DNA from: VRUE01 sp963805455
Lineage (GTDB): Bacteria > Actinomycetota > Thermoleophilia > Solirubrobacterales > 70-9
Reading direction: 5' to 3'
DNA length: 64,000 nt
Assembly: GCA_963805455.1 (NCBI GenBank)
Contig: CAWDUJ010000013.1
Location: forward strand, 45,752-109,751
Of this stretch, positions 26,501 to 33,503 are shown piece by piece. Under the pieces are notes generated by a model. It worked only from the letters and a program-made list of their open reading frames with translations, had not been told where the DNA came from and did not search any database. Position 1 is the stretch's first letter; every line of letters begins with the position of its first letter. The translations under genes were made by a program, and so were the position numbers.

Positions 26501-27049
26501 GTCGATCCCGTTTTTCTGGACCTCGAAGTAGACCTGCTCGGGGCCGAAGGCCTGGATCAGATCGTCGATATGGCCGCGGGCGTCGTCGCGGCGCTCCTCG
26601 ACAAGGCGGCGGCAGAACCGGGACTGCAGGCACCCGGTTAGGACGATCACGCCGTCGGCGTGCTTGGCGAGGAGGTCCATGTCGACGTTCGCCTTGCCGC
26701 GTGAGAACCCCTCGAGGAAGCCGGCCGAGGTGAGCTGGACGAGGTTGGCGAAGCCGGTGTCGTTCTCGGCAAGAAGGGTGATGTGATTGCGCTCGTAACG
26801 GACCTGCTCCTTGATCGCCTCGCGGTCCTCGACGAAGTAGGCCTCGAGGCCGACGATCGGCTTGATGCCGTGCTTGTTGCAGGCCTTGTAGAGATCGACG
26901 GCGCCGTTCATCACCCCGTGGTCGGTCAGCCCCAGCGCCGGCTGTTCGAGCTCCGCCGCCCGCGCCGCCATCGCGTCGATCTTGCACGCCCCGTCGAGCA
27001 GCGAGTACTCGCTGTGGGCGTGGAGATGGACGGCGGAGTCGACGCTCAT
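23516..27049 (-). CDS. dnaE: DNA polymerase III alpha subunit DnaE
   Basis: Replicative polymerase catalytic subunit, 1177 aa. The PHP domain begins at residue 8 (HLHAHSEYSLLDGACKI) with His and Asp residues of its metal site retained. The polymerase active-site motif PDIDIDFS is near 396-403, and GRGSAAGSIVSYVLNITDLDPL near 360 is the conserved palm/fingers segment. FNKSHAACYGLISYRTAYLKANYP near 780 is typical DnaE1. The helix-hairpin-helix and OB-fold domain (VTVGGIVTEAKKIRTKSG, residues about 1017-1035) close the protein. Length and C-terminal domains fit DnaE1 rather than the short damage-type DnaE2. Confidence 0.96.
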   Translation of the reverse strand: MSVDSAVHLHAHSEYSLLDGACKIDAMAARAAELEQPALGLTDHGVMNGAVDLYKACNKHGIKPIVGLEAYFVEDREAIKEQVRYERNHITLLAENDTGFANLVQLTSAGFLEGFSRGKANVDMDLLAKHADGVIVLTGCLQSRFCRRLVEERRDDARGHIDDLIQAFGPEQVYFEVQKNGIDEQEKANRGIVEVAREVGRPLVGTADVHYLRREDFDNHAALLCVQTKSTLEAPKLSFDTNEFFLKSNEEMRDSFAEWPEAIATTVEIAERCQVDIELGKLLLPQYPTPDGSEPEQMLRRLAGEGLRERYGDPVPAEAVKRLEFELGVIEEMGFSSYFLIVWDFVRYAKESGIAVGPGRGSAAGSIVSYVLNITDLDPLANDLLFERFLNPGRKSMPDIDIDFSVRGRERMIRYVGDKYGRESVAQIITFGKMAPRAATRDAARVLGYDYATGDRLAKLIPEPIMGRSPSFAECLKSGADLKQVYDAEPDAKKIVDVAQGLEGIIRNNSIHAAAVVIADRPLHEIVPLQLAEDRSAPSGGNGGGNGTGKAERQYKIVTQYSMGPIEEMGLLKMDFLGLRNLDVIEDAIDIIERSRGERIDMEAIPIDDARTYEMLAEGDSTGVFQFESDGMRDALRKVKPTEFADLVALGALYRPGAMAYIPAYAKGKADPASVRYQDPRLRSITEETHGCVIYQEQLMAIAREMAGFSGAQADDLRKAIGKKKRDLMATMKDKFMQGLEESGTSGGVAKDLWKLNEAAADYSFNKSHAACYGLISYRTAYLKANYPAEYMAAVISSVMNTKDKVPFFVNRCEEMGIDVLPPDVNSSDHSFVVSENAIRFGLDAVKNVGHSAVEAILRAREETPIASIWDFCERVDARAVNKRAIECLIKCGALDSTGATRRGMLEALPAAQSAGQKAQEDAQLGQGSIFDFAEPAADDGVKAGAHQHRPPISAVEFDRAALLALEKETLGTYLSSHPLSEVREALRARVDCAIADLAKKADGSWVTVGGIVTEAKKIRTKSGTQMMFATLDDVEGQIEMLVFKVDQSESAAVIEPDAVVLVRGRIDHKDRGETKLVVQEAERFEPDRAEIAAAGAPAGPLKLKIDAVTLHGRPGLLDELKEVLVHHKGDADVLLAINGAEGAPTELRLGDGYRVRPSNGLRAELDHVLGPDAMAA

Positions 27050-27139
27050 GGTCTGCGCTCGATCATGCCAATCGAGGCAGATGCCAAGCTCACGAAATGC
27101 GCGGGATCTGGGACGACTTCGCCCAGTTTGGGAGACCGG

Positions 27140-27934
27140 TCAGGAGGTGGCGATGAGGTAGGAGGTGAATGCGCAGCGGGCGCCACCGCCGCCGTAGTTG
27201 TTGGAGTCGCTGGCGACTTCGGCGCCCTTGATGAAACCGACGACCCCGACCTGGATGCTCGTCGTCCCTAGGATCAGGGTCGCGCCACCGGCGAGAGTGC
27301 TGGCGGTGGTCGGAAGGACCGCGCCGGACTGGCCGATGATCCGTTTGTTCTCGGCCGTGTTGGGGTTGAGATATCCGTTGCCCGAGCCGCCGGGGAACGT
27401 CGTCGACGGGCCCGCTCCGAGCATCAGGGCCCCGGAGGCGCTCGTCGAGGCGTAGACCCTGGCCTGCATCCCGCCGCCGTTGAAGCATTTCGCGTAGATC
27501 GTGAACGGCCCACGCTGGATCAGCGTGTGGGCTGGGGCGGCGCTTTCGAGCGCGTTCGCCGCATCGACACGGACCGTCCCTCCGGGCTGGAGGGTGTCGA
27601 TCCGCTGCAGTACCCCGGCGGAGAGGTTCCCTTCGGCAACCGCCCCGGAGGCGAGCTTGCCGGTCGTCACCGCGCCGGCCAGCAACTTGTTGGTGCCGAC
27701 CGAGGAGTTGGCGAGACGGGAGTCGTCGATCGTCTCGGGGGCGATCTTCGCCCGCTTCACCGCGTTCTTTGCGATGTCGGCGGTCCTGACCGCGCCGGGG
27801 GCGATGTTGCGCGACCTGACGGCGTTCTTGCCGAGGTGTGACGCGGCAAGCGCCGAGGCGCCGCCGATAGCGAGGACGACGGCGATCGTCGCCATCACGT
27901 TGGCGTAGGTGAGGTGGGGACGAAGACGGCGCAC
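27140..27934 (-). CDS. YANV stalk protein with a beta-rich, non-GYRP head
   Basis: 264 aa with a GTG start at 27934. LTYANVMATIAVVLAIGGASALA is the export/anchor segment. The stalk here is longer and of a variant type with repeated N-I-A-P-G-A-V-R-T-A units (residues about 35-105), ending KLASGAVAEGNLSAGVLQRID. The C-terminal half (about 120-264) lacks GYYKD and GYRP; it has IYAKCFNGGGMQARVYAS, Gly/Ser/Thr-rich strands and a final Cys segment GGARCAFTSYLIATS. The same head type is found at 49631-50176. It therefore shares the presenting part with the other copies but not the tip. It is cotranscribed in direction with the wall-hydrolase-like gene upstream. Confidence 0.8.
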   Translation of the reverse strand: MRRLRPHLTYANVMATIAVVLAIGGASALAASHLGKNAVRSRNIAPGAVRTADIAKNAVKRAKIAPETIDDSRLANSSVGTNKLLAGAVTTGKLASGAVAEGNLSAGVLQRIDTLQPGGTVRVDAANALESAAPAHTLIQRGPFTIYAKCFNGGGMQARVYASTSASGALMLGAGPSTTFPGGSGNGYLNPNTAENKRIIGQSGAVLPTTASTLAGGATLILGTTSIQVGVVGFIKGAEVASDSNNYGGGGARCAFTSYLIATS

Positions 27935-27972
27935 GCGGCCCGCAAGCTAGCGGGCGGGTCGGAGGGCTCCGC

Positions 27973-28986
27973 TCAGGCGCAGACCCAGGCGCTGCCGCCG
28001 GAGTCGGCCCAGATTTCGGCCGCGATCCGGTCCTGCTCGGCCTTCGGCGCGCTCTCGGGCGATCCCTGGCCCCCGTAAAGCGCCCAGGTCGAGGGAAGGA
28101 TCTGGTAGGCGCCGCCGGCGCCGCTGGAGGCGTTGACCGCTCCGTAGTTGCCGCCGGACTCGCACATCACGATGTAGGTCGGGATCGAGAACGGGCCCCC
28201 GAGCCAGCGGCCGACCGTTTCTTCCGCTTCAGCCCGGCTCGCGGCTTCGGCAGCCTCGATCTCGTTCACCCACTGGCCGATCCTCGTCTTCAGCTCCGCC
28301 AGCGAGGACTCGCGGGTCGCGCTCAGCGAGGCGAACCGCGACGCCGCCGCCGCAGCAGCGCTGCGGACCGAGACGACTTCGTCACGGGCGCCGGCGAGGC
28401 GTTCGTTGTAGGCGACGACCCGCGCCTTCAGCGCCGCGACCCGTTCGAGGCCCTGCTTGACCGCGTCGCGGACTTCCTCGACCCGCGAGGCGAGCTCGGT
28501 GTCGGAGGCCTGGATCCGGTCGAGGTACTCGGTGCGGGCGGCGAGTTCGTCGAAGTTCGAGGAGGCGAGAATCACGCTCGCGGTGTCGGGCGAGCCACTC
28601 ATGTAGATATCGACCAGGCGCTGCGCCAGCGCCCGCCGGGCCCGCCTCAGGCGGCGGCGTTCGGCTTCCAGGTGCTGCCGGGTGCCCTCGACCTTGGCCG
28701 CGAGCCGTGCCGCGCGTTCCTGCCCGGTCGCCAGCAGCGCGCTCAGCTTCTGCTCGCGGGCGGCGGCTTCATCGGCGCGCTGCTTGGCGACGGAGAGCTG
28801 TTCCTGGGTCGAGCGGATCTCGCCGGCGAGTTCCCCGGCCTCGGTCTGGGCCGCCGCGACGCGGTCCCGCAGCGCGCCGACGTCCGCCGCTTGGGCGGTG
28901 GCGCCGGCGAGAACGACCAGCACAAGCGGAGCAATTGCAGGGATTCGCCGCACGCGACCGGCGAGGGTAGCGGAGACTGTGAGCAA
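27973..28986 (-). CDS. Secreted coiled-coil protein with a resuscitation-factor/lytic-transglycosylase-like domain
   Basis: 337 aa. Signal peptide in residues 1-34 (IPAIAPLVLVVLAGATAQA). Residues about 35-255 are a long two-part coiled coil (DRVAAAQTEAGELAGEIRST onward), like the hinge domains of cell-separation hydrolases such as RipA or PcsB. The last 66 residues form a small lysozyme-like fold: VMCESGGNYGAVNASSGAGGAYQI, with Glu276 in CESGGNY as the likely catalytic acid and a second Cys at the penultimate position (WVCA) able to pair with Cys275. This is the resuscitation-promoting-factor/transglycosylase-like domain used in cell-wall remodelling. It likely acts outside the membrane on peptidoglycan. 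Confidence 0.87.
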   Translation of the reverse strand: MLTVSATLAGRVRRIPAIAPLVLVVLAGATAQAADVGALRDRVAAAQTEAGELAGEIRSTQEQLSVAKQRADEAAAREQKLSALLATGQERAARLAAKVEGTRQHLEAERRRLRRARRALAQRLVDIYMSGSPDTASVILASSNFDELAARTEYLDRIQASDTELASRVEEVRDAVKQGLERVAALKARVVAYNERLAGARDEVVSVRSAAAAAASRFASLSATRESSLAELKTRIGQWVNEIEAAEAASRAEAEETVGRWLGGPFSIPTYIVMCESGGNYGAVNASSGAGGAYQILPSTWALYGGQGSPESAPKAEQDRIAAEIWADSGGSAWVCA

Positions 28987-29031
28987 ACACTCACAGGTCG
29001 ACCATAAGCCGCAACGGATCTTGCGGGCCGG

Positions 29032-29187
29032 TCAGCCCTCGGGGACGTCTCTTGATGCGAGGTAGGCGGCCGCGGCGCCGATCGCGAGCGTGGCGACACC
29101 GGCGCCGATTCGGATCTGACGTGAGTAGTTGGCACGCAGGTAGAAGATGCCGGTTTTGACGACCAGACGGCCGATCAGCGCGTACAT
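29032..29187 (-). CDS. Small membrane protein translationally coupled to argG
   Basis: 51 aa: a positively charged N-terminal part (ALIGRLVVKTGIFYLRANYS) then a hydrophobic helix IGAGVATLAIGAAAAYLA and a short polar end. Its ATG overlaps the argG TGA by one base (TGATG), the usual arrangement for reinitiation, so it is likely made whenever argG is. The downstream coiled-coil gene starts about 45 bp after its stop. No known family recognised. It is too short to be caught by common length cut-offs; the helix and the coupling support it. Confidence 0.6.
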   Translation of the reverse strand: MYALIGRLVVKTGIFYLRANYSRQIRIGAGVATLAIGAAAAYLASRDVPEG

Positions 29188-30452
29188 CAGCTCTCCCCCT
29201 CTCCCCGCCGGCGAATGCGGTGCGCCATCCGCGACTGCAGCGACCAGAGCTCGATGAATCCGGGCGAGGCGGCCTGGGAGAACAGCCCGCCGGACTCCTC
29301 GAAGGTGGCGAGCTGGGCGTCGTAGACGGCGTTCGGCGAAGAGCGGGTGACAACCCGGGCGCTGCCCTTGAAGAGCTTGAGCCCGATCGAGCCGGTCACC
29401 TGTGCGTTGGCGGCATCCATGAAGGCGTCGATGTCAGACCTTAGAGGCTCCCACCAGAGCCCGGCGTAGACCAGGTAGGCCCAGCGGCGGTCGAGCTCGG
29501 GCTTGAACTGGTTCTGGTGGATCGTCCCGACCAGCTTCTCGAGGTCGGCGTGGGCCGCGAGCAGGATCGCGGCCGCCGGCACCTCGTAGATGTCGCGGAC
29601 CTTGAGCCCGACGATGCGGTCCTCGATGTGGTCGACGATCCCGACACCGTGGCGGCAGCCGATCTCGGCGACCCGTTCGAGCAGCTCGACCAGGCCGAGC
29701 CGCTCGCCGTCGAGGCCGACCGGCACCCCCGCCTCGAACTCGACGGTGATCGTCTCCGCCTCGTCGGGCGCGTCCTCGGGCCGGGTGACGAGCTGGAAGA
29801 CGTCGTCCTCGGGAGCGTGGTCGAGGTCCTCGATCCAGCGGCCCTCCGAGGACCGGCCCCAGAGGTTGTCGTCGATCGAGTAGGGCGTCGTCTCGGTCCC
29901 GCCCTTGACCGGTATCCCGTGCTCACGCGCGTAGGCGATCTCCTCCTCGCGTCCCATCTCCCACGACCGGACCGGGGCGATCGTCCGCAGCTCCGGGGCG
30001 AGGGTCGCGACGGTCGCCTCGATCCGGACCTGGTCGTTGCCCTTGCCGGTGCAGCCGTGGGCGATCGTGTCGCAGCCTGATTCGCGCGCCTGTTCCACCG
30101 CGAGCTCGGCGATCAGCGGCCGCCCGAGCGCCGTGAAGAGCGGGTAGGCGAGGCCGTAGATCGCGTTCGCCTTGATCGCCGGAGCGACGAAGTCGGCGGC
30201 GAACCGCTCGCGGGCATCGACGACGTGGCACTCGAGCGCGCCGAGGCGCTTCGCCTTGTCCTCGATCACCCCGTAGTCCTCGCCCGGCTGGCCGAGATTC
30301 ACCGTCAGGCAGACGACCTCGGCCTCGTAGTGCTCCTGGATCCACTTCAGCATCACGCTGGTGTCGAGGCCCCCCGAGTAGAGGAGCAGGACGCGGCTGA
30401 CCTCCGCGGGGTCGGCCTCGTACGTCGTTGTGCGCGCCTCGCCCGAGGTCAA
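29187..30452 (-). CDS. argG: Argininosuccinate synthase
   Basis: Ligates citrulline and aspartate with ATP in arginine synthesis, 421 aa. After about 18 extra residues, LLLYSGGLDTSVMLKWIQE is the PP-loop ATP-binding motif. GCTGKGNDQVR near 135 and the GTETTPYSIDDNLWGRSSEG stretch near 185 are conserved substrate-binding segments. The start ATG at 30452 is followed by MTSGEARTTTYEADPAEVS, longer than usual, so an internal start is possible. Last biosynthetic gene of the arg block; the transport of the message from argD passes through two small non-arg genes. Confidence 0.94.
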   Translation of the reverse strand: MTSGEARTTTYEADPAEVSRVLLLYSGGLDTSVMLKWIQEHYEAEVVCLTVNLGQPGEDYGVIEDKAKRLGALECHVVDARERFAADFVAPAIKANAIYGLAYPLFTALGRPLIAELAVEQARESGCDTIAHGCTGKGNDQVRIEATVATLAPELRTIAPVRSWEMGREEEIAYAREHGIPVKGGTETTPYSIDDNLWGRSSEGRWIEDLDHAPEDDVFQLVTRPEDAPDEAETITVEFEAGVPVGLDGERLGLVELLERVAEIGCRHGVGIVDHIEDRIVGLKVRDIYEVPAAAILLAAHADLEKLVGTIHQNQFKPELDRRWAYLVYAGLWWEPLRSDIDAFMDAANAQVTGSIGLKLFKGSARVVTRSSPNAVYDAQLATFEESGGLFSQAASPGFIELWSLQSRMAHRIRRRGEGES

Positions 30453-30521
30453 GGCAAGACCTCGCGCTTCGCTCGCTGCACGAAGAACCAGACTGCGACG
30501 TTTGCTCGCTCCGCGCTCAAG
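30449..30521 (+). repeat. Dispersed intergenic repeat, copy A
   Basis: About 73 bp that share blocks with the region 40736-40806 read on the opposite strand: a 20-base identical core starting CCTCGCGCTTCGCTCGCTGC at 30460, then AACCAGACTG, then GCTCGCTCCGCGCTCA. It fills the gap between the argG start and the neighbouring small gene and covers that gene's stop codon. The content of inverted GCTCGC/GCGAGC words makes it partly palindromic. Confidence 0.6.
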
Positions 30522-30876
30522 GCGCTTCGAGCCCGCCGCTTTCCCCTTCTTCGTCGGGTTCGGCTGTTTCTGTGGTGGTCGGGGTCGTCGGTTCGGTTTC
30601 CTCGGTCGTTCCCGTCGATTCGGTCGATCCCTCGGTGGTGTCGGTCGATTCCGTGGATTCGGTCGAGATGCTGATCGATTCGGTCGGCGTCGAGGTCGTG
30701 TCGCTGCCGGAATCCCCGCCGGCGATGACGATGATCGCGATCGCGAGCCCGACGATCACCGCGATCAGCCCGGCGATCAGGAGTCGCAGGTTCCCGTGCG
30801 GCCGGCCACCGCCACCGTCGTCGCCGCCGTTGCGATCAGGCGGCTGCCCCATCACCCTGGTCGGGTCGTCGTGCAC
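30517..30876 (-). CDS. Single-pass membrane protein with Ser/Thr/Glu-rich tail
   Basis: 119 aa. The cytoplasmic N-terminus is polar and Gly/Asp-rich. One strong transmembrane helix follows at about residues 31-52 (LLIAGLIAVIVGLAIAIIVI). The remaining 65 residues are low complexity, built of TES, TE and TT units, and would lie outside. Its stop codon lies within dispersed repeat A, so the last residues (GGLEAP) come from repeat DNA. It stands two bases after the coiled-coil gene and before argG; no recognised family and no evident link to arginine synthesis. Confidence 0.65.
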   Translation of the reverse strand: MHDDPTRVMGQPPDRNGGDDGGGGRPHGNLRLLIAGLIAVIVGLAIAIIVIAGGDSGSDTTSTPTESISISTESTESTDTTEGSTESTGTTEETEPTTPTTTETAEPDEEGESGGLEAP

Positions 30877-30878
30877 GG

Positions 30879-31334
30879 TTACTCCTCCGGGCCCAGAATC
30901 GCGTCGAGGAGCGCACTGGGGTCCTCGATCCCCGCTCCGGCGCGAAGCCGCTTCTCGATCTCGTTGCGGGAGGCGCCGGAGACGGCCATCTGGGTCGCGA
31001 GCAGCCGGGCCCCGGACTCACCCGCGCGGCGCGGCGGCGGGCCATCGGGCTCGGGGGCCTCGGGCACGGCCTCGACCGTCCTCAGCCGGGGGCGCTTCGG
31101 ACTCGGCTCCTCAACCGGGTCAAGATCGTCGGCGATCGCGCGGAGCCGTTCGGCGACGATCCGGCCGGCGCGCTCGGAGGCCTCGTCGATCGTGCGCTGA
31201 GCCTCCTTCTCGGCGTCGTCGATGACCGACGCGGCGGCACGCTCGGCGGCGCGCACTATCTCCGCCAGCCGCTCGGAGGCTTCGGTGACGGCGCCGGAAT
31301 CGCGACGCTCCGGTGGGAGTTTGCTGGCGTTCAT
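30879..31334 (-). CDS. Coiled-coil protein, unknown function
   Basis: 151 aa. Residues about 16-72 (TEASERLAEIVRAAERAAAS and following) are a long charged helix with a coiled-coil pattern like that of DivIVA-type or ATP-synthase-b-type helices. A Pro-rich linker (about 73-105) follows, and a short C-terminal helical part GASRNEIEKRLRAGAGIED resembles a helical DNA- or protein-binding tail. No membrane segment. Its start overlaps the argD stop by four bases (ATGA), so it is tightly coupled to argD; it is followed two bases later by the single-pass membrane protein. The pair could act together at the membrane. Confidence 0.7.
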   Translation of the reverse strand: MNASKLPPERRDSGAVTEASERLAEIVRAAERAAASVIDDAEKEAQRTIDEASERAGRIVAERLRAIADDLDPVEEPSPKRPRLRTVEAVPEAPEPDGPPPRRAGESGARLLATQMAVSGASRNEIEKRLRAGAGIEDPSALLDAILGPEE

Positions 31335-32518
31335 CTGGCAAAGCTTAAGAGCGATTCCCCGATAAGCGCAACGGCGCGCTCGATCTGGGCCTGATCGATC
31401 GTCAGCGGCGGCAGCAGCCGCAGCGACTGCGGCTCGGGCGCGTTGACGATCGCGCCCCGCTCGAGCAGGTCGGCGGTGATCGGCGCCGCTTCGAGCCCGT
31501 CCTCGAGCCCAATGCCGAACATCAGGCCGCGGCCACGCACCTCGCGGACCCCGTCGAGCGCCTCCAGGCCCTCTCGCAGTTCACCCCCGCGCTCCCGCAC
31601 CGCGCGCAGCAGGGCGGGGTCATCGACGATGCCGAGGACGCCAAGCGCCGCCGCGGCGGCGACCGGGCCGCCGGCAAATGTCGAGCCGTGGTCGCCGGGC
31701 TCGAGGACCGAGCCGGCCTCGGCGTCGGTGATGCAGGCGCCGATCGGGAAGCCGCCGCCGAGCGCCTTTGCGCTGGTCATCACGTCGGGGCGAACCGGGG
31801 TCTGCTGGTAGGCCCAGAGCGAGCCGGTGCGGCCGATCCCGGTCTGGATCTCGTCGAGCATCAGCAGCGCCCCGACCGCGTCGCAGGCCTCGCGCGCCGC
31901 CAGCAGCGTCTCGTCGCTGAGCGGATAGATGCCGGCCTCGCCCTGGATCGGCTCGATCAGGACCGCGGCGGTGGTCTCGTCGACGGCGCCGCGCAGCGCC
32001 TCGGCGTCGTCGAACGGGACCGAGCGGAAGCCCTCGAGCATCGGGCCCAGGGCCGGATTCGCCGCCAGGCCGGGCGTCGCCGAGAGTGAGCCGTAGGTGC
32101 GGCCGTGGAAGTCGCGCTCGAAGCTGACGATCGTCGGCGCCGAAACCCCGCGGCGGTGGGCGTGCTTGCGGGCGATCTTGATCGCGCACTCGTTGGCCTC
32201 GGTCCCGGAGTTGGAGAAGAAGACCCTGCCCCCCAGGCTTGACTCCGAGAGCCGCTCGGCGAGCCGCACCATCGGCTCCGTGTAGAAGAGGTTCGAGGTG
32301 TGGATCAGCCGCCCGCTCTGCTCCCGCACCGCCTCGACCACGTCGGGGTGGCAGTGGCCGACCGAGCAGACCGAGATCCCGGCCAGGAGGTCGAGGTACT
32401 CCTTGCCGTCGGAGTCCCAGAGCAGCGTCCCCTCGCCGCGGACGAACTCGACCTCACCCCGGCGGTAGGTGTGCATCAGATAGCGCTCCTCGAGCCCCTG
32501 AAGATCAGCGAGATTCAT
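31331..32518 (-). CDS. argD: Acetylornithine aminotransferase
   Basis: PLP-dependent class III aminotransferase that makes N-acetylornithine from its semialdehyde, 395 aa. VFFSNSGTEANECAIKIARK near 98 is the conserved PLP-phosphate region, LLMLDEIQTGIGRTG near 216 includes the Asp that contacts the pyridine N, and TSAKALGGGFPIGA near 247 holds the PLP-binding Lys. Normal length. It follows argB after 136 bp of non-coding DNA rich in GAGCGAGC words, the only long gap in the argC-J-B-D run. Its stop overlaps the coiled-coil gene. Confidence 0.95.
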   Translation of the reverse strand: MNLADLQGLEERYLMHTYRRGEVEFVRGEGTLLWDSDGKEYLDLLAGISVCSVGHCHPDVVEAVREQSGRLIHTSNLFYTEPMVRLAERLSESSLGGRVFFSNSGTEANECAIKIARKHAHRRGVSAPTIVSFERDFHGRTYGSLSATPGLAANPALGPMLEGFRSVPFDDAEALRGAVDETTAAVLIEPIQGEAGIYPLSDETLLAAREACDAVGALLMLDEIQTGIGRTGSLWAYQQTPVRPDVMTSAKALGGGFPIGACITDAEAGSVLEPGDHGSTFAGGPVAAAAALGVLGIVDDPALLRAVRERGGELREGLEALDGVREVRGRGLMFGIGLEDGLEAAPITADLLERGAIVNAPEPQSLRLLPPLTIDQAQIERAVALIGESLLSFAR

Positions 32519-32654
32519 CGGCCGGCCACCCGCCCATCGCGGACGCGGACGGGCATGAGCGACCCGCCCGCCGCGGACGCGGAAGCGAGCGAGCGTGATC
32601 TCCGGGTGTGACGAGCGCGAGCGAGCGGGAGCAGAGCAGGCGGGCGGAACTTGT

Positions 32655-33494
32655 TCATGAAGTCACCATCGTTCCGATGCCGGCGTCGGTGAAGAGCTCG
32701 AGCAGGAGGCTGTGCGGTTTGCGGCCGTCGATGATGTGCGCCGACTGGACGCCGCCGCCGATCGCGTCGATGCAGGCGGTGAGCTTGGGCCGCATCCCGC
32801 CGCCGATCCCGTCGAGCGCCGCCTCGACCTCGGCGACGGTCGCCCGCGAGGTCAGCGAGGACTCGTCATCGGGGTCGGCGAGCCAGCCGACGACGTCGGT
32901 GAGGAAGATCGCCTTGTAGGCACGGAGCGCGGCCGCGACCTTGCCGGCGGCCTCGTCGGCGTTGACGTTGTAGGCGTTGCCGTCGCGGTCGGAGGCCGAT
33001 GAGGCGACGACCGGGATGTAGTCGGCGGCGATGTGGTTGAGGACGTCGACATCGACGCGGTCGATCGCGCCGACGAAACCGACCTGCTCGGCGTTCGGCA
33101 CCGGCGAGGCGCCGAACAGGGAGCCGTCCTGCCCTGAGAGCCCGACCGCGGGCTGGCCGTGGCTGTTGATCCGCTGGACGATGTCCGAGTTGACCTTCCC
33201 GAGCAGCACCATCCGGGCCACCTCGACCGTCTCGGGGTCGGAGACGCGGAGCCCCTCGTGGAAGCGGACCTCGAGCCCGAGTCGCTCCATGTACTCGGTG
33301 ATCTCGGGCCCGCCGCCGTGGACGATCACCGGGTTGAGGCCGACGTACTTGAGAAGGACGACGTCGGTCGCGAAGCCCTCGCGAAGGGCCTCGTCGCGCA
33401 TCGCCGAGCCGCCGTACTTGATCACCACGGTGCGCCCGTGGAACTCCCTGATGTAGGGGAGCGCCTCGAGCAGGGTGTCGACGTTGGTGCTCAC
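32655..33494 (-). CDS. argB: Acetylglutamate kinase
   Basis: Phosphorylates N-acetylglutamate, the second step of cyclic arginine synthesis, 279 aa. VVIKYGGSAMRDE near residue 23 is the ATP-binding Lys/Gly motif, PVIVHGGGPEITEYMERLG near 55 the substrate loop, and the terminal GGGMRPKLTACIDAIGGGVQ region the second nucleotide-binding part. An N-terminal helix (VDTLLEALPYIREFHGRT) of the arginine-sensitive hexameric type is present, consistent with feedback inhibition by arginine. Starts nine bases after the argJ stop. Confidence 0.95.
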   Translation of the reverse strand: MSTNVDTLLEALPYIREFHGRTVVIKYGGSAMRDEALREGFATDVVLLKYVGLNPVIVHGGGPEITEYMERLGLEVRFHEGLRVSDPETVEVARMVLLGKVNSDIVQRINSHGQPAVGLSGQDGSLFGASPVPNAEQVGFVGAIDRVDVDVLNHIAADYIPVVASSASDRDGNAYNVNADEAAGKVAAALRAYKAIFLTDVVGWLADPDDESSLTSRATVAEVEAALDGIGGGMRPKLTACIDAIGGGVQSAHIIDGRKPHSLLLELFTDAGIGTMVTS

Positions 33495-33503
33495 GGTCTC
33501 CTC

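Noticed and set aside
23546..26641. A plus-strand open frame of about 1030 codons
   Set aside because: It lies antisense to dnaE, whose motifs are complete; long antisense frames are expected at this GC content.
28991..29353. A 120-codon minus-strand frame at the argG end
   Set aside because: Its composition is Arg/Pro/Ser-rich shadow text; the 51-codon frame 29032-29187 within it, with a TGATG coupling and a membrane helix, is the better gene.
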